Below, one piece after another: positions 1 to 10,589 of a DNA stretch of 64,000 nt (its first letter is position 1; each line of letters begins with the position of its first letter). Location of the stretch: NCBI RefSeq assembly GCF_014066305.1, contig NW_023501099.1, forward strand, positions 186,001 to 250,000, written 5' to 3'. Both the position numbers and the translations under genes were made by a program. The DNA is from Letharia columbiana (taxonomy: Eukaryota; Ascomycota; Lecanoromycetes; Lecanorales; Parmeliaceae). The notes under the pieces are model-generated. The model ran no database searches. It worked only from the letters and a program-made list of their open reading frames with translations, and was not told where the DNA came from.

Positions 1-511
1 CCTGGACGTTTCACTAGTAACAATCATAATCGAACCGATCGCACCTTGGCAGATGCGGAGATCGTCGTTCGTTGGGGTTTTTAAGCACGCAATTCTCCGC
101 GTATGCACACCCTGCATAAGTATTTGGGATATTTGGTCTGATCCCTGGGGTCGCATACGAGGCCTGGACAAGTCTAGGTCTTTCGCCATTGCACGTAGTA
201 AACAATGGATCGAAGATCTTCACATAGTTTTGCGGCTACGATGCCAAAAGTTTCATCGGAGGCGTACATCAAGAAGTACGACGGCCACGAAGACAGAAGA
301 GCCCAGCGTAAAACCTTACCCAATCATTGTAATGTACGTCGGCTTAACGGCATGAGCTGCGGCTCAATCCGTCTAGAACCCTGAGCCCGTGTATGGCACT
401 ACGTTGGGATGCAGGGTCTTTCTTGCACAGATCATCCTTTGATCCAATCTCGACCTAATGGTCTGGAAATTATTGGGATTGTGGCCAGATCAATGTGTCC
501 ACTTCTCGAGA
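1..511. other. No gene recognised at left edge
   Basis: Open frames in this stretch are short and carry no motif I recognise. It lies downstream of the 3' end of the minus-strand acetate-transporter-like gene and probably holds its 3' untranslated region. Confidence 0.4.
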
Positions 512-1512
512 TCAATCTTGAGTTTTCTTCGCCGAGAAAAACCTGCTTGTATCTCCCATCGGAAACGAAAAGAACATGGCCTCTTGACACATCAGATTTG
601 CGACCGTATAGTAACCCAGAAGCCCACTGAGGAAGGCGAATGCCCCTGCTGTCTTCTTGAGTCCTAATGCTGTACCCGCATGCCCGTCGGCCGTTGCGAA
701 ATAGGAGGCAGCAACCAATGTGAACGCCATCTGCACTGTGAAAAATATGCCAATGTAAACCAGATTTCTAGGGACACCTTAGCACGAACATCATTGTAGC
801 GGGATCCTTTCCGGGGCAGACTCACAGGGGCAAAGATCCAAGCAAGAAGAAAAAGTTCCAGACAGCCCACACTGCCAAGGTCAGCATTTGCAGACTTTGG
901 GTATGACTTCAATTACTGAGCACAAAAAACCCCAGCCCATTGTTATACCCTGCCGTATCTGTTCCATAGGCTGCCTGAACTCCAAACAAAGGCGTAATGA
1001 TAGCGCCAAAGCCACCATAGAAAAATCCGAAAGCGGAAAGAACGGTATACGCATACGTGTTCCCCAGGACAAGTTCCCACTGCGCTGATATGACCATGCC
1101 GATGCCTTTTTCGTGATCGGTCAGTATACTGAGTGACTCCGGAAGCTGAAAGCAAGAAAACAGACCTGCGACAAAGAAGAAGTTGCCGATGAAAACGTTG
1201 GTGATCGTGAGGCCTCTGAACTCCATCAAAGCCAATGCCAACGTCGTCAAAGTCGTGGAAAAGGCACCAATGGCTAGAGCAGTCTGATCACATATATTAG
1301 TTGATCAGTCACGGGCCAGAGAGAAGGTGTGTCCTGACCGGGCTTCCAAGCTGTGCTTTTAAAGTCACCGGGACTGGCACAAGGTATGTCGTTCCGCTGT
1401 GTGAGGACGATACACTCATTTCGCCGGCGGCAAGGGCGTCCCATTTCCCTTCATGTTGCGGACTTCGGTTTGCAATGTCTTCGAGCTGGTGAATTCGGTT
1501 TTCGTGGGCCAT
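512..1512 (-). CDS. GPR1/FUN34/YaaH family membrane transporter (acetate-permease-like)
   Basis: Predicted multi-pass plasma-membrane protein of the acetate/ammonium-export family (Ato/AcpA/alcS relatives). Exons on the minus strand are 1512-1339, 1283-1166, 1105-917, 871-826 and 767-512. All four introns are GT-AG, and the exons sum to exactly 261 codons (260 aa), the usual family length. Family landmarks are clear: SAQWELVLGNT, FGFFYGGFGAI, the substrate-channel region, ATADGHAG, and FSFPMGDTSRFF near the C-terminus. The usual N-terminal NPxPLGL signature is replaced by GSPTALAIGAF, so this is a divergent subfamily. The start at 1512 gives a hydrophilic N-tail as in relatives; an ATG at 1560 is possible but would add an unlikely hydrophobic stretch. 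It is transcribed away from the fusion gene to its right. The family call is firm; the substrate (acetate or another small acid) is inferred. Confidence 0.88.
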
Positions 1513-2013
1513 GATGAACGCGCAATGCCACGGCTCTGCGAACAGGATTGGCAAGTACAATTTGCAAAATGTATCAAAGCTCGTAAGTGGACGTCAGTTA
1601 GTGGGTGTTTGTCCATAGTAAAGCTCCCATTTTTAGGCAGGTGAACATTGCGACGGGACTAGCGTCTGAGGAGGAGGTCGAAGATCTGCAGACACCATCT
1701 GCAGCCAAACGATCACGCCTTCATTGCGCCATAAGACATGATTTAGATAAACGAAATAAGCGATGTCAGCCCAATGAGAGGGGAGCCACTTCGGAATTTG
1801 TTGTCTGGAACAATCACCCCACGCAGCTGCAGGTCACGCAATGCACGGCCCCGCAATTTTTACACGAAGAAGTGTCTTTGACAGCAGTAAAGAAGAACTG
1901 ACGACTTAGTCTAGACCCTTGCGCGTGTGATAACAGGAAAACACAACGTCACAGTAGAATAAATCTTAGCCATTGCAACACCTGCTCTCCTCCACTGTTC
2001 ATGAACCGTACTA
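1513..2013. promoter_or_regulatory. Intergenic region between divergent transporter and fusion gene
   Basis: About 500 bp separate two genes read outward, so both promoters should lie here. I cannot point to a specific regulatory site. Confidence 0.35.
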
Positions 2014-4875
2014 ATGCCTTCAATTCTGCGCGAAGAGAACGGCAACACAGAGCTACAGACGAACGGAGACGGAAATGCACCCAAGACCAATGGTCACTTA
2101 ACCGGAAATCATGAGGATGCGTTTCGGCATCTGCCAAAGCCTCAGCAAGACATATTGCAGTTGCATGGGCCTCGACAGAGATATTGCTTAGAGAAGGCGG
2201 GTGAGATACCAGAACTTAGATCAGATCGAGAAATCTTGGTACAAGTAAGGAGAATATCTAGAATTCGAGAGGATATCTGACCTCCAAAGGTCGTAGCAAT
2301 TGGCTTGAATCCGGTGGTAGGTGCTGCCTCCGCGAGTACGCGTTACAGTCGATACTGACTGCCACGTCAGGATTGGAAGGGCCCGTACCTATTAACCACC
2401 GATTATTTTCGTTGCCCAAGACTGATGCATGATGCAGCGATTACGATTTCGGACTCCCTTCGTTTCCCTGGGTCAACGGACGGGACTTTGCAGGTATCGT
2501 CGTCAAAACTTCCAATGGGAGCTCTAGGATCGAAACTGGCGATGTAGTACGTTATCAAAAATCGAACTAGGATCCTAGCGGCAGCTGAAGCATGAACAGG
2601 TGTTCGGGCCATCCACAGATTATCGAGACGTCCGTAAAGCCGCCTATCAGGAATACTTGGTAACGACGGACTTCAATGTCGCAAGATTGCCGGCGGAGCT
2701 GCCGGTAAACACAGGCGCAGCTATCGGAGTTGCCTTTGTAAGCGCGCTATTGGCACTAGGTGTCTCTCTGGGGTTGGATTTCTCCAGCGTCACGGGAGCA
2801 TCCAAAGGCCCTGATCTGCTTAGTCTTCTCCGAAAGTCGGACCGAGATGAGATACCAGAAGACGTCCGAGAAGAATGTGTGGACGGCATCAAGGACACGG
2901 AACGTCCGCAGAAAGGGGACTGGTTTGCTATTTGGGGAGGTATGTTCACTGCCCCCGTTGTGGGATCTATTCTGATGAGACAGCGTCATCGAGCACCGGG
3001 TCAATGGCACTCCAGCTTGCCAAATTGACAGGGTTGAGAGTCATATGTGTGGCGGATGTTGTCAGGCATGGATCTCGACTCATCGATTTGGGCGCAGATG
3101 TCCTTGTTGACAGGCAAAACCCCTCGCGAGCCATTGAGATCATCCGTAGTGTGACGAAAGGCAAATTACGCTTTGCTCTGGACACTGTTGGCAAGGAAAC
3201 GGCAACACAGCTCCAAGAAAGCCTTCAGAACCCCAAAGGAGACAGACAAGCGCATTTGGTCGGCTTGACCGGGCTGCCCAAAGTGAGGCTTTCAGGTGTT
3301 AAATACCATAGCGTACCCATCAAAGTCTTCCATAGTGTGCCAGCTTTGGGGGAAACCGCCATGCGCTGGTTGGAGCAGCTTCTGGTGGCAAAAGGCCTGG
3401 AACCTCCGGATATTGCTCTTGCAGATGGGGGCTTGGAGGGCATCAATGAAGCCCTCGATAGATTGAGAAATGGGACGGTATCTGCAAAGCGCATTGTTGT
3501 CCCGATTGGGCAGAAATCAACAACGGAATCAGATGGACATACTGTGAAGAATGGGGTGAAACAGGAGGCTGAAGGGAAATTTGACAACCTCGATTATGCG
3601 GACAAGCTGAACGCAGACCCTCAGCGTATCAGATTTGCGCAAGTGCTTTCCTGCAACAGCCCGAATCATGCTGATCGTGTGTACATATAGATACTGGGTA
3701 CCAAACGTCTCGGGAGGTTTGGTTATTTCCAAGATCGAACAACGGACTGGATGGTCGTTCGAACAGAACGTGGAATACGCCAAGACCGCGGAGAGAGTGG
3801 GCTTCGAGTACGCTTTGACCCAGATCAGATTCATGGCGGGTTACGGAGCTGGCATGTTTCCTTTTTCTTGTTGGATATGCATCAGAAGCTGACGGTCTTG
3901 CAAGAGAACCAACACGAATCCGTCTCGTTTTCCCAGGCGCTACTCCACTTCACAGAACGTCTCACCGTGATGGCAGCCTTGCTTCCGGGGCCTTGGAATC
4001 CAGCCATCGCCGCAAAACAGATTGCTAGCATCGACAATTACTGCAAGGGACGCATTGCCGTCAACGTGGTGTCCGGATGGTTCAAGCAGGAGTTCACGTC
4101 AATAGGCCAATGGTGGCTTGATCACGGCGAGAGATACCGGCGAAGCCGAGAGTTCATAGCGTGCTTGAAGGGCATCTGGACACAAGATCAATTCACCTTC
4201 AAAGGCGATTTCTACCAGTTTCACGATTATCCTCTCAAGCCGAAGCCAATTGCAAGGCCAGGCCGACCATATCCTGAGATTTTCCAAGGTGGAAATTCCA
4301 TGGACGCAAGAGAGAATGCTGCCGCCGTATCCGACTACTACTTTATGAATGGCAACACCCTAGAGGGCTTCCAGACCCAGATTGCAGATGTCAAGGAACG
4401 CGCGGAGAAGCACGGCCGAGCTGGCGGGGTCAAATTCGCCTTGAATGGATTCGTCATTGCTCGAGAGACGGAGGAAGAAGCAATCAAAGTGCTGCAAGAG
4501 ATCCAAGGCAAGGCGAACAAGGAGGCTGTCGAGGCCTTTGCGGACGCGGTGCAAAACGCTGGTGCCTCAACAGCCAACAAGACAGGCATGTGGGCGAATT
4601 CCAAATTCGAGGATCTTGTGCAATACAACGATGGCTTCAAGACCAAGCTTATCGGCACCCCGGAGCACATCGCGGACCGCATCTTGCTCCTCAAGTCCCT
4701 CGGTATCAATATTCTATTGGTTGCTTTCCTTCACTATGATGACGAGATCCAGCAATTTGGAGAGCAAGTCCTGCCACTTGTCCGGAAGCTAGAGGCCGAG
4801 GGCCGTGGGAAGGATGAGGCATTCGAGATTTCGCTGACCGGCGATGTGTATAGGGAGAAGAAGGACAAGCAGTAA
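2014..4875 (+). CDS. Fusion: MDR-family oxidoreductase + SfnG-type FMN-dependent sulfone monooxygenase
   Basis: Exons are 2014-2244, 2290-2316, 2371-2384, 2438-2546, 2600-2939, 2984-3638, 3691-3851 and 3905-4875. They total 2508 nt (835 aa) with all phases agreeing. Residues about 50-410 form a medium-chain dehydrogenase/enoyl-reductase fold, with a GroES-like half (GLNPVDWK, GRDFAGIV), then a cofactor-binding segment (SSSTGSMALQLAKL) and a C-terminal KRIVVP end. Residues about 455-835 match the luciferase-like monooxygenase SfnG, which oxidises dimethyl sulfone using FMNH2: YWVPNVSGGLV, NQHESVSFSQALL, PEIFQGGNS, FEDLVQYNDGFKTKLIGTP. No stop and no usable ATG lies between the halves; ATGs near 3530 and 3552 reach stops at once. 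The last two introns (3639-3690 and 3852-3904) use GC-AG ends. The linker resembles an ordinary SfnG N-terminus, so the fusion may come from loss of a stop and an ATG. The families are certain; that one polypeptide is made is inferred. Confidence 0.8.
3639..3690 (+). other. GC-AG intron in the SfnG half (first)
   Basis: The donor reads GC|GCAAGTG and the acceptor ACATATAG. This 52-nt intron restores the expected F-A-Y-W-V-P-N reading. No GT donor in the right phase does so. GCAAGT is the classical strong GC donor. Confidence 0.75.
3852..3904 (+). other. GC-AG intron in the SfnG half (second)
   Basis: Donor G|GCATGT and acceptor TTGCAAG give a 53-nt intron. It joins GYGA to E-N-Q-H-E-S, the expected SfnG sequence. 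Possible GT donors nearby are out of phase or create a stop. Confidence 0.65.
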
Positions 4876-5039
4876 CTAGGATTTTCTAGATGATTGGCAG
4901 CGTAATTAGCAGTCTTCGTGTAGTCTCCTTACATGCTTTCAGGCATTGTTCCCATACGCCTGACAGGATTCACAATTGTGATGGTCATATTAGCACATTA
5001 AGCGCAACCGTATGCGTGGTTGATAAGATCTTCCTGTAG

Positions 5040-5393
5040 CTACTTTGACGGAGCATTGGCACCGTCGTCAAGTACGCAGGTAGAGTAGACCCCTGGACGC
5101 CAAGATTTCTGTGCCAAGACTTCGTATAGGAAACGTAGAAGAGACGCTAGAATCGGATCGGCCAGAGCCGTTTCGCGCACCCTCGACGCAAGCGCTGCAT
5201 TAATCTGTGCAAAAAAAACTTCAAAATCATCTATCTTCAGAATCTTTGCAAACCCTACCCAATTGGCATCATGAGGGACGTTGGATCTTTCAACCTCATG
5301 GAATGACAAAAATGCTGTTGTGAAGAAAAATGGAGTCCTGTTGGCAGGCTCGCAATGCAATGAGATGCTCGGCAAATCTACAACACAACCCAT
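5040..5393 (-). CDS. Hypothetical protein, 117 aa, unrecognised
   Basis: A single open frame starting at 5393. It is phenylalanine-rich near the middle (PFFFTTAFLSFHEVE) and helical-looking toward the end. No signal peptide, membrane segment or known domain is visible. It lies alone between the fusion gene and a probable secreted-protein relic. It could be one exon of a longer gene or a chance frame. Confidence 0.25.
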   Translation of the reverse strand: MGCVVDLPSISLHCEPANRTPFFFTTAFLSFHEVERSNVPHDANWVGFAKILKIDDFEVFFAQINAALASRVRETALADPILASLLRFLYEVLAQKSWRPGVYSTCVLDDGANAPSK

Positions 5394-5583
5394 TGTCGGA
5401 CACGAAACTCAATTCGGGGTACTATGAGACCTAACAGGAGTGAACGAGTGTTGTCATTGCGCAGGTCTCCATTGCATACCCTGTCCCTAGTTGATAAGGG
5501 ATGCTGTCCTCTCTTGCACATACTAATGATACTATCATCTTCATACTGTGTATCCTGTACCTCCCACACAGATTATCATCATT

Positions 5584-6217
5584 ATGCGTCTCACCCGCCT
5601 TCTACTTCTCCGTCTATCGATAACAGCGGGCTTGTTGGCACAATCTATGACAAGAGCATCCACTGATGGCCTTCCGCCTCCACTCAATCCAAGTTGGATA
5701 CCGGCTTCAGAAGCCACTCTTCAACCGTGGCCCACAGACACAGATGCACCGCCGCAGGTATCCCAGGAATCTACCGGACCAGAAGAGCCCGTTACAGCTC
5801 AAGCATGGCTTTCACTCTAAGTGCATGAAAGCTGTAATAAACCCCAGAAAAGCATGCTCATAGATGCATGGTCTGGCGCGGTGCTTCTTGATCATGCTCA
5901 GCAGAAATATGTACCAGGTGGCGCTTTTTCCGCGGCAATGCAAGGCTATTTTGGGGCAAACTTCGAGTATACCGGGCCCTGGTTTACAGACTATAAGGCA
6001 CGCATCGGCGGTAACCTGGAGAGACGACACAAGGTTGATACCGACCAAGCTCCCGCGAGCACTTACGTCTACCTCTCTTGCGAAGACTACTGGTTCAAAT
6101 GTGTACAGTACCCTGGGCTACTCGGATACTTACCGCCGTGGATCCTGGACGAACCATTACATAGTCATGTGTGATAACTTCTACCGAAGGACTCGCCTGT
6201 CTCGACGAGCCCACTGA
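5584..6217 (+). pseudogene. Secreted cysteine-containing protein, probably frameshifted
   Basis: ATG at 5584 opens a typical signal peptide (LLLLRLSITAGLLAQ) and a Pro/Thr-rich stretch. A plausible GT-AG intron (donor after the codon ending near 5757, acceptor before 5850) joins this to a conserved-looking block beginning MLIDAWSGAVLLDHAQ and running to YLSCEDYWFKC. The continuation expected in this kind of fungal secreted protein (GYSDTYRRGSW, HYIVMCDNFY) is present but in another frame from about 6100. No space is left for an intron, and the frame soon ends. It vaguely resembles fungal secreted proteins with a degenerate metallopeptidase-like domain. I read it as a decayed gene; a sequencing indel near 6100 is the alternative. 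Confidence 0.4.
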
Positions 6218-7848
6218 AAATCACCTAGATGTCTTTGGTTGCCTTTGCTGACAGTTTCCGTTTCGTTTATTATGTTTATTTCCGGCGCTGTGCGTTCTCT
6301 CCCAGCGGAGTTTGACCAGCTGACAAGCTAAAATGTCTGTCCTGTATGCTAATCGATCGATCGCATGCGTTCGGGATTGACCGAAGCTCAATTTGACAGT
6401 CCTGACGACGCCTAACGGAGAGATTCATGACTAGGCCTGGCAGATCGCCATTAATGCAACCAGCCAGGACCCAGCATGGTCTGGAGCTCCAAATTCTGGA
6501 TGTATGTGGGGATAATCTGGAGATCATGCATGATCAGAGTCTCAGACATCTACTCGGGAACGGATGATGATGCGTTCGAGGGTGATGATTGCGTGCCCAG
6601 CTCTTGAGCTGCTGAATTGTTGACTAGAGAAGACGACAAGCCACAAAGGCCTCGAAGCTCTCAATGCTGTCACTAGAAGATGAGCTATACAGGCAGGCAT
6701 CTCATGGCGCAACGCCAGGATAGCTACTTGTTGCACCACACCTCTGGAAAATGCAGCCTGCCGGCAGAGCCGTCCAGGTCCAATATCTGGGTGTGGCATC
6801 AAGCCAGAAGCACACTTTCTGCCTCTTCCAATACGGGCCACATTCTAAACTGCCGGGCCAACAACTCGAGTTAACTAGCCTCGGGCAAGGGTAGGTACGT
6901 TTCAAGAGTCATACCAGACGCAACGCAAATACCCTCGTCTTGTTGTGTCTGAGGCTACCCATTCATCTGGACAGCATGCCTGGCATTTCTCGAGCTCTGT
7001 CAAGGTGTCCAATGGCACTCCATTGCATATTTTTCTTAATTCCATTTAGTCGCGTAAGCCTTTCTTCTGAGCCGGATGAATGGCGGAGTTCGATTTTCCT
7101 ACCTTAGCTTAGCGTGTCATTTCGAAGTCGAAGCACGCCATCCTGGTTTTGACGCCGCATCAGCTGCACATGCAAGCTGCGCCCAGATTGCACCATTTCA
7201 TGCATGCCCTTCCAGATTGAGCTCGATCATCGAATCTGATCTTGTCTGCGCGCACAAATGCCGTTCCTACCGACGCCTGAACACGCTCTTCGGGAATGAA
7301 CGCATATCCTTTTTCTCTTTCGTCCGATATGGCGCGCCCTGCCGAGGTAGGATACACTAATCGATGTACTTCGATCGTCATCAAGCTCTTCTCCATTGGA
7401 CAGACGTATCTTCATTGTGTAAACAAAGAAGCTCTTGCCCACCCTCTCGCCTGGAATTTCACATTACGTATCATTTTCATGGATGTGTGTTATTTCTCAT
7501 CAAAGCCTCCTCGTCAGCAGCTCTAGAAGCGACTGGTGACTCTGACTGAATTGAAATTACAAGATTGCGTGTAGGTTCGGCCACTTCAAGGGTGCACATA
7601 ATTGGTAAGAATGGCTAAGTCATGGGGACCTTAGCGAGACTTTCCATTGGCCGCCAGCCCAGTGGTATGAATTATCAAGGTTACATAAAATCAAGCGCGT
7701 GATTATGCTGTGAAAAGCTCGTCACGGAAGTTGAGACCACCATGATCGTCAAGCAGTCCGCAAAAGGTATAAGAACACTCCTTCAGCATGGAGCTCACAG
7801 AACTTCGTCTTGATCACACAGTATCTTGTCTACTTGCTTCTCGACGTC
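6218..7848. other. Gene-poor interval
   Basis: Several short open frames on both strands (for example around 6276-6527 and 7076-7360) have no recognisable motif, signal peptide or splice-consistent extension. The right end must hold the promoter of the peroxidase gene. Nothing else is seen. Confidence 0.4.
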
Positions 7849-9605
7849 ATGAGGTTTACATCCGCCATCCTGGGTCTTGCCCTGACGACCAAAACATTAG
7901 CTCTCTGCCCTTATGCAGAGCGAGCCCTTCAGGACCCCGATTTCTTGAAACAACATCTCAAGGAGCGAGATGCGCCGAAAGCAGAGAAACAACATGATAA
8001 GAGACAGAGCGGGCCAGGGAACATTCCATTTACCACCTTTAACGAGAACCAATTGATCAACGTCACCGGTGAATACGCTTGGGTTGCCCCGGGACCCAAT
8101 GACATCCGTGGTCCCTGCCCTGGCCTCAACGCCCTTGCCAACCATGGCTACTTTCCCCACAGCGGGGTTGTTCCCCTTTCCGTCGGTGCAAGTGCCACCG
8201 AGACAGTATACGGTCAGTCTTCTGACTCAAGCAGCTGCTACATAGTTCTGATCATGGTCAGGTCTCGCTGCGGACTTTGGGATTCCCTTGACGGTCTATG
8301 CTACACTTGTTGACGGAGATGTTGTGTAAGTGACCCAGTCTTCTGTACCCCTACTTAAACACCGAATGCTAAGACAACAGCAGTGGGGATACATGGAGTA
8401 TTGGGGGTAAGCAGCCGCAGACGGTGACCTCGCCTATCCTTGGGGCGGGCGATGGTCTGTCCGGAAGCCACAATAAGTATGAGAGCGATGCGAGTCCCAC
8501 ACGTGGCGGTAGGTTTTGGATCCAGATGTCGAGAGACGCCTATTTTCTACTGCTAATTATTGACACAGATTATTACCTTTACGATGGAGATGTCTCAGTA
8601 GGCAACGAATGTATCTATTCTCCAAGTTCTTTGCTGACGAGGAGTCTTACAGAGCGTGAAGGTTCCAAAATTCCAAGCATTGTACGACCTGCAAAACACT
8701 GCCGCAGTCCCCAACTATGACCTTGACACGCTGTAAGTTCAACGTCGTTTCGACTCCGCGTTCTATCAAAGCGCTAAATTATGTATAGCATACAACATCG
8801 AAAGTACACTTTCGACAACTCTTTGACCACGAACCCTTATTTCTTCTTCGCGCCCTTCGCAGGCGTAGCAGTGGCAAATGCCGCCCACACTTTCATTCGT
8901 ACGTTACCTCTTAGCTTGATCATCACAATGCATGCTCATTGGCAATAGCGGCCTTGATGTCAAACCACTCTGCAGAGTACCCGAATGGTATACTGGACAC
9001 AGAAACCCTTAAATCCTTCTTCGCAATCACCGAAGCAGCCAACGGCACGTTGTCATGGACTCCCGGCTACGAGCGTATCCCAGACAACTGGTAATATCCC
9101 ATGCCCCGAGCACCAACGCAACTGCTGACCAAACTCCAGGTACCGCCGCCCCCTCGGCGCTGTTAATGAATACAGCCCAGTCTCATTCGCCCAAGACCTC
9201 GTGCAGATTGCCGCCGTCGTCCCCGAAGCCGTCTCAGTGGGCGGTAACACCGGCGAAGTAAACACCTTCACGGGCGTCGACCTCGGCAATATCACCGGCG
9301 GCGCCTACCAAACCTCTGACCTCACAAACCCGACCAAGTTTGTCTGCTTCTTCTACCAGCTGACCCTGGCAATCGTGCCGGATTTTCTGAGGAGCGAGGC
9401 TCTTGGCAGTGCGCTTGCTGGGGCGTTGAATCTGTTGCAGACGGAGATTTCACCTTTTGTGGATCCAAGTTGTGCTACAATCGGTGGGTTGATCCTCGGG
9501 GACAAGATGCATTAGGTGATCGGTATGCTAACGTGCAATCGTCTAGCGAACTACAATGACGCCTTCGCCGCACAGTTCCCCGGTGCTGCTGTTGGCCAGC
9601 CCTGA
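7849..9605 (+). CDS. Secreted heme-thiolate peroxidase (chloroperoxidase/peroxygenase family)
   Basis: Extracellular heme enzyme using H2O2 to oxidise or oxygenate organic substrates. Nine exons: 7849-8212, 8262-8325, 8381-8508, 8569-8597, 8653-8732, 8789-8898, 8949-9090, 9140-9483 and 9547-9605. They give exactly 440 codons (439 aa) with eight GT-AG introns of 49-63 nt. Residues 1-18 are a signal peptide (MRFTSAILGLALTTKTLA). The heme-ligand PCP motif is in RGPCPGLNALANHG. The distal-side region reads KYESDASPTRGDYYLYDGD, corresponding to the acid-base segment of the family. A short propeptide with a KR site (EKQHDKRQSG) follows the signal peptide. The alternative ATG at 7810 would extend the N-terminus with no benefit. 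The family is firm; whether it chlorinates, epoxidises or oxidises aromatics cannot be told. Confidence 0.9.
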
Positions 9606-10580
9606 TAGGATGTCCAATCAGCAGCCATGAGGGGTGGACTGACAAGGAGGACGAGCTAGTCAATGATGTCGCTTTTCTCACTTCCTTGCTTGAACATCCT
9701 TTTTTCTAGCTACAGGGGCTACTTTTGTGTTTCAATCTGAGGTAATGAAACGTCAGGGTAATAGCACACGTTCCTTATTCTGCATTGAAGATTTTTTAGT
9801 CGAACCTGTTCGTCGTCTCTACGATGCTACGTTTCGGCTTATGCGCAATAATGTTATGGAAAGTAACACAATGAAAAACATTTGCCCGCGGAAAACTGCA
9901 TATAATGATGCGTGTAGCATCTCAGAGGACCATCATCTATCCTTTTCATAGGTTTGGACAAGTCAAACCAATGACCGAGCATGGCTGCCTTTTATCGACC
10001 TACTACTGGCACTAGGGAGGTATCCCATGCAGGGTGTAAAGTTCAAGGGCTCAGCCTTGCGTGTCAAGACATTTTACCCCCCAGGTGCCAGTCGATGGGA
10101 TAGCTATGACAGTCCAGACGCAAGGTAGTCAGCTCCGCATGGACTCTGGAATCAGCAGACAGTCGTCGAATAGGCTTCCCAGAATATTCTTTGTGGGAAA
10201 CGGAAGCACCAAGAAGGGTGATGGTCCGGGAGCCAAGCGTCAGCCACAGCGAAAAGTGACAGTTGAACCGATATTGCATCAAGTCTCCTCAGTCAGAACT
10301 TTTGGTCAACAAGGTAAAGGAGGCACACCGGCACGGGAATCCCGTCTCTAACCCTTGGGGGCAGCTTCCCCGCCCGTCTCGCTCCTTGCATCAATATCCC
10401 CTCCACAAGGCGGTTTGGACCTCGAAAGCTTACTTCGCGGATATATCAAGAGGTTTCCTGCGTCGGTCTTGGGGCGTTAGCCCGTGGTGTATCCTCCATC
10501 GATCTCGAATGCGAGTCTCAAGCTCACACATAGATAGACCCAATCAATCCTACCAAGTCCCACAGCACCAAAGCTCGTTC
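9606..10580. other. Intergenic interval before the oxidase relic
   Basis: No convincing gene. Short frames at 9727-9951 and 10061-10351 carry no known domain. The right part may include unrecognisable 5' sequence of the decayed oxidase. Confidence 0.35.
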
Positions 10581-10589
10581 AGAGCTCGA

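Noticed and set aside
1513..1560. Upstream ATG for the acetate-transporter-like gene
   Set aside because: Would prepend a short hydrophobic peptide not seen in this family; 1512 gives the expected hydrophilic N-tail and length.
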